From NCBI GenBank assembly GCA_902798615.1, contig CADBXL010000013.1, positions 107,378 through 171,377 of the forward strand: a stretch of 64,000 bases of DNA, given 5' to 3'. Source of the stretch: an uncultured Bacteroidales bacterium (lineage in GTDB: Bacteria; Bacteroidota; Bacteroidia; Bacteroidales; Bacteroidaceae). The translations under genes were made by a program, and so were the position numbers. The stretch's first letter is position 1. Each line of letters starts with the position of its first letter. The notes under the pieces are model-generated. The model searched no databases, had not been told where the DNA came from, and saw only the letters and a list, made by a program, of their open reading frames with translations. This document shows positions 50,048-58,230 of the stretch, one piece after another.

Positions 50048-53000
50048 TTACTTAGCCATATACTTCTTGCCATCCTTGCGAACAACGATACCCTTATAGC
50101 CATTACCAACTTTCTGACCTGAAAGGTTATACCTAACTGCGTCTGCATCAGAATCAGCAGCAATATTATTGATGCCTGTAGTCTCAGGCTCATAAATAAC
50201 CATCTCAAGTTCACCCTTAGCAAGCGTCAAAGACGCATCACTAGCATCAAGATAGCACTTGCCTGCAGGAACTACAATATTAGAATTTACCAAATACAGA
50301 CCACACACACCATTTCTCGTTCCTAGAACAAAGGCTTTCTTGCCAGAAGCAAGAGGAGTGTCGAAAAGTACAGGCTTGAGATAATTCTTTTCAATAAGAG
50401 AACTAACAAGAGCTCCGTTTACATAATACGCAGTTTTCTCTGCACCTTTTACGAATACCGCTGTACCAGCAGGAATCACTTTATCATCAATTGTCTTGAG
50501 CAAAACCGAATTCTTATTTATCTGTATTGCAGTATAAGCCTTTACATCGCTACCCTTGATATACACATCCGTGAATGCCGTGTATGAAGCCCAACCTGCT
50601 GCATTTGTCTTGATTGGACTATGCTGAGAGATAATTTCAGCAGGATCCCAACCAACAGCAAATGCCGTGAGAGAAGCCTTAGAGATTGAAGTCGCGCCAG
50701 GATCATTTTGCGCACCTGTACTATAAGCAGCGAATCGACGAGACGTCAAAGCATTTATATTATCCCCCCAATATTTAGAACTTGGATTTGCAGCAAATTT
50801 AGTAAGAACGAAAATAGCCGCTGGAGAATTTTGCCAACCACGAGCAAGATAATATGTACCCTGCTGGAATCCATCTGCAGTAATCAGGCAATTAGCAAAT
50901 ACATAACCATTTTCTGAGTTGTAAGTAGTAGGAGCGGCTATGCATCCGCCACTTTGGGTATGCTCAGTTGCAATAACATTCAATGTAACGCTATTGAAAA
51001 GAACATTACCTGAACCGCAGACGAAATCAACAGCGCCTTCAATCTTACCACCCTCAAAGTAAGCAATCATACCCTCAGCACCATTGCTGTAATATGTATC
51101 CTGCTTACCCTTCAGATATACATTCTTGCAGATAGTCTTCGTTCCACAATCCCATAGAGCCACACTGCGCTCTGCATAGATTCCGTCAGTACCACTACCA
51201 TAAGTGGCATTACATTCCAAAGTCAGATCCTGTAGATAAAGACCTGTACTTGTATTCTTCAAAGTTGCAGTTGTCCAAAGTCCCTCATGAAGCGGAGCAT
51301 TCTTAATAATAACGCCATCTCTTGACTCACCAATGATAGCAATGTTATTAGCCCTGACCTCTGTGTTAAAATCAGAACCAAGGTCGTATGTACCATTTGG
51401 AAGATATATTGTCACATCACCAGTGCCATTAGCCCCATTAATAGCATCCTTTAACTGAGCTACATTTCCTGCAGCAACATTATACGTCTTTGTTGCCTCA
51501 TCATACTCTACTCCACTCCATTCCTCTGCAAAGAAATAAGGGCAGTAAGCACCTAGATTAAACAAAAGCATAGCAGGTTCAGTTCCCTTATATATATAGG
51601 TAACATTTTCGTTATAACCAGAACCAACACCTACGTTATCACAACCTGCTTTGGTGTTAATTTCTATTGCCGGCTCACCATCAACACTTACAGTAGCCTT
51701 ATCTGTATATTTACAAGTGCCTATAGTAAACTTGACAGGACGATCTACACTTACCTTCAACACAGCATTTTTGTATCCATGCTGATTGTAATCTCCAGAT
51801 CCATTGTCATCAAAACTACCACTGACAACTGTCACATTTTCCGGTAATTTTTTAGGAAGAAGAACTGTATATATATTAGAGCGGAAATCTATCTTGAACG
51901 GCTCAAATGGCACATTCTTTACATGCTGAACAGAAAGGCCATGAAAATATGTCTGCGAAGCAAACGTCAGAGTCAAAGTCGTAGCTTTTCCTACATACTT
52001 AAAACTTGCAGAACCTCCATCGACTGCAGCCTTAGCATCCAAAGTTGCGATTTCCCTGTTCGAAGCATCTGTCACAACAATAGAAGTACCACTACCATAC
52101 TGACACCTATTCAATGTCACCACGGCATCTCCTGCAATCTTAAGTTTGATTGTTCCACCAGCAGCTATATCCCATGCATGATTATTATAATATTTACCGT
52201 TGGTAATCTTTATAAGATCATGCTCATTCTGATACCAGTTTGCATTTGTCAAATCATATACATGAAATGAAGTTGTTGTTGCAACCTCAATATCAGTAGC
52301 CTTGGCATAAAGCTTAGTGTTTTTTTGAATTAAAGTACCTTCTGGAACCAACTTTGCCGAAGCTGTATTCCCATCATACCATCCACGGAACTTCTTACCC
52401 GAAGGAACTGTCACATCGCGTGCACCATACTTATAAGTAAGTTGCGAGAACTCTTCAACCTCCTCTTCTCCTATAAATTTTCCGTTTGTGTCGTAATATG
52501 AAACATAATAAGTTTCAAGCGCCTCATCTGCATCACCTAGTCTCTTTACTTGAATGTATGGATAACACACATTTGGATTATCAGGAGCACTAATCTCAAG
52601 AATACAATCAGACGTGACATTTACTTCACCTTTTGCAATATTTTCTGAATTATCAGCAAACTTCTCACTGCCATTACTATTAATAATGGTCAGCACTTTT
52701 GAAGCATCTGATATATTGACATCACCACCATAACCACTCATACCAATACCGATCTGATACTTACCGGCAGTAACAGGAACCTTTATCTTTGCATTATAAT
52801 AAAGACCATATGTCGCATCCTTATAATAACCCAAGAAATGAGCAATATAACTAGACGGTAGATCTACAGACAATGTTGGAACGTCATCATCTACAGAAGT
52901 AACATAATAACTACTTGCAACAGCATTTTGATTAATATTTGCAGCCGCCCAAGGCTTGATAAAACTAATAGAAAAATCCTGGAACTTCGTTTCTTTTACC

Positions 53001-53500
53001 TCTGAAACTGAAATATATGGGAAATATGTGTTATTTGCAGTTGTTGCATAAATTTCCAATTCGCAATCAGACGTTACCTCAACAACACCAGTGGCAATAT
53101 TGGTTTTATCATAAAAAAACTTATCGCCTTTATTGTTTATTGTCGCAATAACTTTTGTACCATCAGAAATATTGACCTCACCACCATAATCGGTAGTTCC
53201 TAGTCCTATTCTATATTTTCCAGCTTTTACAGGCACTTTCACACTACCACCATACACACCATATTGATTACCATGATATTTCATGTTAATACATGCCATA
53301 TAGTTTGTAAGCTTAACACTTGTTGTTGTAGGACTACCGCCATCAAAACCAGTAACGTACAAATCACTTTGATTGATTTTATTTCCATCTGCCCAAGGCT
53401 GAGTAAAGTCCAAAGCGATATCATTGAACTGAGCCCACGACATTGTAGTTCCCATAACCAACAGGAACAACGTCAATAATGTTCTTATTCTTTTCACCAT
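50048..53500 (-). CDS. Large secreted protein with pectinesterase-like domain
   Basis: 1150 aa, with signal peptide ending TTMSWAQ (about residue 23). Two related beta modules occupy about 25-170 and 172-330 (each with a KVPVKAGKYRIGLG-type strand and YGG(E/D)VNISD). A repeat-type module (FRGWYDGNTASAKLVPEG) and a further carbohydrate-binding-like part follow. A pectin-methylesterase beta-helix lies at about 690-980: TIYLPNGTYDLGS, GKQDTYYSNGA, VDFVCGSGNVLF and YLARGWQNS, matching the GxQDTL, DFIFG and LGRPW motifs loosely. It ends YNLSGQKVGNGYKGIVVRKD then GKKYMAK. Probably exported to the cell surface for pectin de-esterification. Confidence 0.82.
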   Translation of the reverse strand: MVKRIRTLLTLFLLVMGTTMSWAQFNDIALDFTQPWADGNKINQSDLYVTGFDGGSPTTTSVKLTNYMACINMKYHGNQYGVYGGSVKVPVKAGKYRIGLGTTDYGGEVNISDGTKVIATINNKGDKFFYDKTNIATGVVEVTSDCELEIYATTANNTYFPYISVSEVKETKFQDFSISFIKPWAAANINQNAVASSYYVTSVDDDVPTLSVDLPSSYIAHFLGYYKDATYGLYYNAKIKVPVTAGKYQIGIGMSGYGGDVNISDASKVLTIINSNGSEKFADNSENIAKGEVNVTSDCILEISAPDNPNVCYPYIQVKRLGDADEALETYYVSYYDTNGKFIGEEEVEEFSQLTYKYGARDVTVPSGKKFRGWYDGNTASAKLVPEGTLIQKNTKLYAKATDIEVATTTSFHVYDLTNANWYQNEHDLIKITNGKYYNNHAWDIAAGGTIKLKIAGDAVVTLNRCQYGSGTSIVVTDASNREIATLDAKAAVDGGSASFKYVGKATTLTLTFASQTYFHGLSVQHVKNVPFEPFKIDFRSNIYTVLLPKKLPENVTVVSGSFDDNGSGDYNQHGYKNAVLKVSVDRPVKFTIGTCKYTDKATVSVDGEPAIEINTKAGCDNVGVGSGYNENVTYIYKGTEPAMLLFNLGAYCPYFFAEEWSGVEYDEATKTYNVAAGNVAQLKDAINGANGTGDVTIYLPNGTYDLGSDFNTEVRANNIAIIGESRDGVIIKNAPLHEGLWTTATLKNTSTGLYLQDLTLECNATYGSGTDGIYAERSVALWDCGTKTICKNVYLKGKQDTYYSNGAEGMIAYFEGGKIEGAVDFVCGSGNVLFNSVTLNVIATEHTQSGGCIAAPTTYNSENGYVFANCLITADGFQQGTYYLARGWQNSPAAIFVLTKFAANPSSKYWGDNINALTSRRFAAYSTGAQNDPGATSISKASLTAFAVGWDPAEIISQHSPIKTNAAGWASYTAFTDVYIKGSDVKAYTAIQINKNSVLLKTIDDKVIPAGTAVFVKGAEKTAYYVNGALVSSLIEKNYLKPVLFDTPLASGKKAFVLGTRNGVCGLYLVNSNIVVPAGKCYLDASDASLTLAKGELEMVIYEPETTGINNIAADSDADAVRYNLSGQKVGNGYKGIVVRKDGKKYMAK

Positions 53501-53574
53501 ATTATTTTGTTTTTTTTAATATTATCTAAGATTAAGGTTGATATATATTCCTAATTACGAAATTTTATCAGTTG

Positions 53575-53582
53575 CAAAGATA
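53575..53582 (-). promoter_or_regulatory. Promoter -7 box (TATCTTTG) of the pectinesterase unit
   Basis: The minus strand reads TATCTTTG, 75 bp before the start. Confidence 0.65.
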
Positions 53583-53661
53583 CAAATCTTTTTTCTTTTC
53601 TCCAAATTTTTATTGCGATTTAATCGTAAAAATATTCCACAAGAAAAATTCACCTCTACAT

Positions 53662-53696
53662 TCAAAAAAAAAACGGCCCCCTTACGAGCGCCGTTT
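53662..53696 (-). terminator. Terminator of the 53730-55033 unit
   Basis: AAACGGC (53671-53677) pairs with GCCGTTT (53690-53696). The minus strand continues into a run of T. Confidence 0.75.
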
Positions 53697-53729
53697 CTAT
53701 TGTCTGTGTCTAAATAACTCAAGTATTTA

Positions 53730-53885
53730 TTACTCTTCCTCATCATCCCAGATGTTACCATCCTTAGCATTGACAGTATAGTCAGAAGCATCATCAATTT
53801 CACCCTTAACAGAAACAGTTTCCATAAGAGTCTTGAGGAGAGTTGCCTCAACAACGATTGAAGGCTTGATATATTTCTTATTCAT
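53730..53885 (-). CDS. Small KKYxxP-family protein, partner of the 53918 protein (51 aa)
   Basis: From ATG 53885: MNKKYIKPSIVVEATLLKTL at the start and DYTVNAKDGNIWDDEEE at the end. The frame is open ten codons upstream, but the chosen start aligns with the two paralogs. It lacks a signal peptide. It lies 32 bp after the secreted protein gene and precedes a terminator. Same arrangement as at 18022 and 49833. Function unknown. Confidence 0.78.
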   Translation of the reverse strand: MNKKYIKPSIVVEATLLKTLMETVSVKGEIDDASDYTVNAKDGNIWDDEEE

Positions 53886-53917
53886 ATTTGTATTATATAG
53901 AGAATTTACTTTCAAGT

Positions 53918-55033
53918 TTACTTCACATACTTCTTGCCATCGTTGCCGATAACAACACCCTTGTAGTTCTTATCAACCTTCTGACCAGAGAGGTTATAGA
54001 ATACTGTAGGAGTCTCTGTCTCAGCACCAGCAAAAAGACTCTCAATACCTGTAGCCTCAGAGCCATCAGCGAATGTTATCTTCAAAGCCTTTGCACGACG
54101 TGACTTTGCCTGTGCTTGTGGATTATAGAGGTACGCCTTACCTGCAGGAACCGTGATATCATCGTTCACGTAGTAGAAACCAGCATCTTCATTCTCACCT
54201 TTGGTAGCTATAACATAAGCACAACTTTCATAAGTAAGGTCAGCATCCTTATCACAACCCACAGTGAGGTTATTTTCTTTAGGAACATCAGACGTACCAT
54301 TAACAATAGTAGCATATACTCCATCGTAATCACTACCATGAATGAACACACCCTCTCCGTAACCGAATCTATCAACCTTAGTAAGTACTACTTTACCATA
54401 TTCTCCTTCGTCAGGATAAACAGCAGTAGCCACATATGCAGTTGCTGTTGATGGCAACTTTACAACATAACCCTGAATGAGGGATGTGAACGAAGCCCAA
54501 CCCTTACAATTAAGCTGTATCATTGGAAGAATAGAGCTGAACGCATTCTGTACAACCTCTATTTGGTAGAAATGAACATCACCCGTAGCCTTGATTATTA
54601 CATAACCTTGCGCAGCATCTGCTGCGGTTGCTTGATATACTTTCTCCTGAGTATTAACAGCGACATTACCTATTGTATAATTATACTTGGTCTGACATGT
54701 AACAGTAACTACGTCTTTTGCTCGACGAACTGGCACCTTAATCTTACAACCGCTCGTAAGCTTGGCATATTTCACTTTACCAGACCCTATGACTTGGAAT
54801 GTGCCACCAGTTGCATCAACTTCAAGCTTAAGGCTTGTAAGATCATCTTCAGAATGTACAAAGCCTTTATTGTTATCGAAATTGGTCTCATCATAAATGC
54901 CACTTGGCGATCCAGTCTTCCAATTCCAGACTGCAGTACGCTTAGGAACTGAAGTTTCCTCATTTTGAGCCCACAAAACACTTGTTCCAATCACTAACAG
55001 GAACAAGGTAATAAGTGTTTTTAAATGTTTCAT
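53918..55033 (-). CDS. Secreted protein with type IX-like C-terminal tail (371 aa)
   Basis: Signal peptide MKHLKTLITLFLLVIGTSVL with cleavage at WAQ. Residues 35-170 form a beta module (TFQVIGSGKVKYAKL, VTVTCQTKYNYTIGNV) that may bind carbohydrate. Residues 180-330 resemble the late region of the 50048 protein (MIQLNCKGWASFTSLIQGYV, VPAGKAYLYNPQAQ). The end YNLSGQKVDKNYKGVVIGND then GKKYVK is nearly the same as in the 50048 protein, so the two share a sorting tail. No catalytic domain seen. Confidence 0.78.
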   Translation of the reverse strand: MKHLKTLITLFLLVIGTSVLWAQNEETSVPKRTAVWNWKTGSPSGIYDETNFDNNKGFVHSEDDLTSLKLEVDATGGTFQVIGSGKVKYAKLTSGCKIKVPVRRAKDVVTVTCQTKYNYTIGNVAVNTQEKVYQATAADAAQGYVIIKATGDVHFYQIEVVQNAFSSILPMIQLNCKGWASFTSLIQGYVVKLPSTATAYVATAVYPDEGEYGKVVLTKVDRFGYGEGVFIHGSDYDGVYATIVNGTSDVPKENNLTVGCDKDADLTYESCAYVIATKGENEDAGFYYVNDDITVPAGKAYLYNPQAQAKSRRAKALKITFADGSEATGIESLFAGAETETPTVFYNLSGQKVDKNYKGVVIGNDGKKYVK

Positions 55034-55128
55034 TTTCTTTATTGTTTTTAGTTATTCTTCCATTTGCTTTTCCCGCACCTATGCAATCCTGACAGAATCA
55101 TTTCTTACACTTATCGGGATATTGAGAG

Positions 55129-55136
55129 CAAAAGTA
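55129..55136 (-). promoter_or_regulatory. Promoter -7 box (TACTTTTG) of the 53918 unit
   Basis: The minus strand reads TACTTTTG, 96 bp before the start. Confidence 0.55.
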
Positions 55137-55400
55137 GGAAAAAATATCAACAAATGCAAATTTTCTAGGCATTTTTACATAAATATGACAAAAAAAATAC
55201 ATTTTTACATAAAAAAAGTACAAAAATGAACAGAAATAACACCTTTTCGATATTACAATTGTATTTTTTCGCCCAATACACTTAATTCAAAGTTTCTCCA
55301 CAGTAAATAGCATATAAGTCCCTAACAGTCACGCGTTACACAACACTCAATGCACCATTCTGTTTCGACACAACAACATAGCATTTCTCCCCTTCCTTCT

Positions 55401-55525
55401 CCGTCATTCCTCCGTAGATACTCCATCGATACTCCATCGATGGTCCATCGTTTCGATGGAGTATCGATGGACAAGCGATGGACAAGTGATGGACCATCTA
55501 CGGACTTACAACGGACCTAAAACGG
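55401..55525. repeat. 11-bp-phased, self-complementary array, 12 units
   Basis: CCGT or CCAT begins at 55401, 55412, 55423, 55434 and 55445. ATGG or ACGG begins at 55456, 55467, 55478, 55489, 55500, 55511 and 55522. All steps are exactly 11 bp, and the right half is the reverse complement of the left around 55450. Confidence 0.85.
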
Positions 55526-55527
55526 AT

Positions 55528-56139
55528 TTACTTCTTCATCTTATGCTTTATGACAAAATAGACGATTGCTATGAGAACAAGCGCGATGATGCCATATTTG
55601 ATATACTCACCATACTCAAGAATCTTATCTTCAAGCTGATCCTCTGGTACTACGCTATAGAGATACCATCCGAGACCGGCAAGAATACAGTTCCATACTC
55701 CAGCACCAATGGTGGTGAAGAGGAGGAAACTACCAAAGTTCATTCTTGCAAGTCCTGCAGGAATACTAATAAGATGTCGGATGCCAGGGATAAGACGGCC
55801 TGTTATTGTAGCAACCTTACCGTGATCATCGAAATACTTCTCGCTTTTCTCCACCTTCTCCTGATTAAGAAGACACATCTTGCCCCACTTGCTATTCGCA
55901 AAGCGATAGATCACAGGACGACCGAGATACTTGCCCGCAAGATAGTTGATTGTAGCACCACAATCTGCACCGATAGTGGCAAACAATATCACGAGCCATA
56001 CATTAATACTTCCACCAGCAGCATGATATGCAGCAGGTGATACTACGAGTTCTGACGGTACCGGTATCACGGTACTCTCCAACAACATCAAAAAGAAGAT
56101 TGTTGTGTAATTCAGATTTGATAGAAGTGATGAGAACAC
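55528..56139 (-). CDS. DedA family membrane protein
   Basis: 203 aa integral membrane protein with four to five hydrophobic segments. Family marks: LMLLESTVIPVPSELVVSPA (about 17-36), FATIGADCGATINYLAGKYL (about 54-73), the GRLIPGIRHLISIPAG motif (about 114-129) and the final GWYLYSVVPEDQ region. DedA proteins are linked to lipid (undecaprenyl phosphate or phospholipid) flipping and membrane homeostasis. It lies 27 bp downstream of the TPR gene on the same strand. Confidence 0.92.
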   Translation of the reverse strand: MFSSLLSNLNYTTIFFLMLLESTVIPVPSELVVSPAAYHAAGGSINVWLVILFATIGADCGATINYLAGKYLGRPVIYRFANSKWGKMCLLNQEKVEKSEKYFDDHGKVATITGRLIPGIRHLISIPAGLARMNFGSFLLFTTIGAGVWNCILAGLGWYLYSVVPEDQLEDKILEYGEYIKYGIIALVLIAIVYFVIKHKMKK

Positions 56140-56166
56140 CTTTGTTATTTACGATTTAATTATTAA

Positions 56167-57717
56167 CTATTTACGATTTTTCTCCCACTCAACCCACTCT
56201 TTCATGGGTAGTTCCTTTGGGAAAAGTGTAGAGAAAATTGTCATTGTGTCTGTAGGATTCGTATCTATCGCCTTTGCCAAGGCTTCGAGATATTCCTCAC
56301 GATGATTTGTCTTCATTGCGGCATAGGCAAGACGCTCGTAACCTGACTCCATTTCAACGCCGCATTCCGTTAGGATTCTCCTGGTCTCAGACAACACTTG
56401 ATATCCTACCTCAAAAGCGCTGGCGTCAACAAACATACAACCAATCTTAATATATGTCTGAGGATCATTATCCGTTTTCGCAAGAGCCTGATTGAAATAA
56501 TCATATGCCCCTTGCATATCGTGCTGTTCAAGCTTTATTCCACCGCGAAGAAGCAAGACCTTATACTCTGCTATTCCGCACATTTCAAGTCTGTCAGCAT
56601 AGAACATTGCATCACCATCTTTCCCTTGTGCAGCAGCTATATATGCAGCTTGACGATATATCTCCATCCTCACTACTTCGGGAACAGAACCGTCAAGATC
56701 GTCACGTTCATTCTCTAGTGCAAAGATTGCCTCCTGAATATGTGATTCTGCATTCGCATAGTCTTCCATAGCGAAAAGTACAGAGGCGAGAAGCACTTCT
56801 CCCTGCACATCAAAAGGAACAAGAGTGAGATAGTACTTGAAAGCCTCCATAGCCCCTTCATTATCGCCAAGTGCAAAAAGACAGTTTCCTTTGCTGAGAT
56901 AGACCTCCGAGAGGTTAGGTTGTATAGCCTCTGCATATTCCGCACTTTGAAGAGCATCATACGTTAGCCCGAGATGATACTGACATTGTGCCAACTGAAG
57001 CCAAGCCATTAGCGAATAGGCATCCACATCGATGCTCTTATTCCAATATTCTATTGCCTCAGAATACTGTTCTCTGGCTGTCAGAATCCTTGCCTTTGCC
57101 TCCAGATAGTCACCTTCCTCATAATAAGCCTCGTCTGACACCCTTGAGAGCCAGTAGTCAGCATATTCCCATTGACGATAATCGCACATAAGAAGCGCGA
57201 CATCAAGCACATAGTCGTTAAAGATATCAGAAGGAGAACTCTCCTCTTCCTCCTCATCGTCATCATCTGCAAATGCGGGTCCGAGGTCTTCAGTTTCTGC
57301 ATCCTCAATAGATTCATCAGGAAGTTCTGGACATTTTTCCACGAGCAATTTCTGAGCATCCTCCGCCTTTTCACGGAAAAGCATGATCTCTGCCCTTAGA
57401 TAGATAGCATCCACAATTTCAGCATCTACAAGCAGTCTTGAGATATTCTCTGCCTCTTCTATCCTATCACTCATGATAGCCGTACGGGCTTTGAACACCA
57501 ATCCTTTCTCATTGTCAGGGAATAGCGAGAGGAGGTAGTCAACCACCTTTCCCGCCATCGGCTCGTCACCCTTCACGTGGAAGTACTCGGCAACGTCCAC
57601 AAGATCATCAGCGTCGAAGTATTCTCCGGCGCCATGTTCAATAGCCTCCTGTACCTTCGCAAGGAGAGTCTTGAACTCATTAGATCTTATGTAACGTTGA
57701 AAATCGGAAGGGATCAT
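56167..57717 (-). CDS. Tetratricopeptide-repeat protein (516 aa)
   Basis: No signal peptide. About ten TPR-like repeats from residue 55 to 510, for example AIEYWNKSIDVDAYSLMAWL and YDALQSAEYAEAIQPNLSEV; an acidic insertion (AFADDDDEEEEESSPSDIFN) lies at about 147-166. Such cytosolic TPR proteins act as scaffolds in Bacteroidetes; the partner is unknown. The DUF559 element (57718-58230) begins immediately upstream of the ATG, so its 5' region has been replaced. Confidence 0.88.
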   Translation of the reverse strand: MIPSDFQRYIRSNEFKTLLAKVQEAIEHGAGEYFDADDLVDVAEYFHVKGDEPMAGKVVDYLLSLFPDNEKGLVFKARTAIMSDRIEEAENISRLLVDAEIVDAIYLRAEIMLFREKAEDAQKLLVEKCPELPDESIEDAETEDLGPAFADDDDEEEEESSPSDIFNDYVLDVALLMCDYRQWEYADYWLSRVSDEAYYEEGDYLEAKARILTAREQYSEAIEYWNKSIDVDAYSLMAWLQLAQCQYHLGLTYDALQSAEYAEAIQPNLSEVYLSKGNCLFALGDNEGAMEAFKYYLTLVPFDVQGEVLLASVLFAMEDYANAESHIQEAIFALENERDDLDGSVPEVVRMEIYRQAAYIAAAQGKDGDAMFYADRLEMCGIAEYKVLLLRGGIKLEQHDMQGAYDYFNQALAKTDNDPQTYIKIGCMFVDASAFEVGYQVLSETRRILTECGVEMESGYERLAYAAMKTNHREEYLEALAKAIDTNPTDTMTIFSTLFPKELPMKEWVEWEKNRK

Positions 57718-58230
57718 AAGCCCACCCAGGCCCTCCCAAAGGGAGGGATGCGATATAGTCTGGATATAACGCGCCTTTCACTCAAGAAGGCCTGGCTATT
57801 GCATTAAAAATCTGATCTAAAACAAAGACAACATTTGAATATATATCCTCGTTCCTAAACCTTAACATCTTAAAACCAAGACTTTCCAATTTTTCAGTTC
57901 TATAATAGTCTTTTATGGCTTGAGCATACTGAGAATGATACCCACCATCAACCTCTATTATTATTTTTTTCTTCAGACAAACAAAATCGGCTATATAGCA
58001 ACCAATAATATGCTGCCTTCGGAAATGAAGCCCCAACTTATTACCACGAAGATGTAACCACAACATTTTTTCTGCCTCCGTTTGGTATTTCTTATTTTCA
58101 GAGGCATATACCTTAAGCAATCCATAATAGGATGGATCTGAGGTATCGTAGTCATAAGCCATATAGAACCTATACGATTAGAAAATCTATAAAACATCCT
58201 TCCCTTTGGGAAGGCTTGGTTAGGCTTTTT
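57718..58230. mobile_element. DUF559 element with type C palindromic ends, 513 bp
   Basis: The left end 57718-57758 and right end 58187-58230 are inverted copies (AAGCC...CC...TCCCAAAGGGA...GGATG...TATAG). An internal inverted half-copy (57761-57799) overlaps the nuclease stop codon. The element abuts the ATG of the TPR gene at one end and the glnS stop codon at the other. Confidence 0.75.
57782..58162 (-). CDS. DUF559 (Vsr-like) endonuclease-fold protein, copy 2
   Basis: 126 aa. Same domain and order as copy 1: QTEAEKMLWLHLRGNKLGLH, FRRQHIIGCYIADF, IIIEVDGGYHSQYAQAIKDY, then RTEKLESLGFKMLRFRNEDI. The last codons (ARPS, stop) are encoded by a half-palindrome. It lies between glnS and a TPR gene, a quite different site from copy 1, which argues for movement with the palindromes. 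Role not established. Confidence 0.88.
   Translation of the reverse strand: MAYDYDTSDPSYYGLLKVYASENKKYQTEAEKMLWLHLRGNKLGLHFRRQHIIGCYIADFVCLKKKIIIEVDGGYHSQYAQAIKDYYRTEKLESLGFKMLRFRNEDIYSNVVFVLDQIFNAIARPS

Larger units (their letters stand above)
55034..55527. other. Gap: promoter of the 53918 gene and an 11-bp array
   Basis: A promoter at 55129-55136 and the phased array 55401-55525 occupy the gap. The part in between is AT-rich with nothing recognised. Confidence 0.6.
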
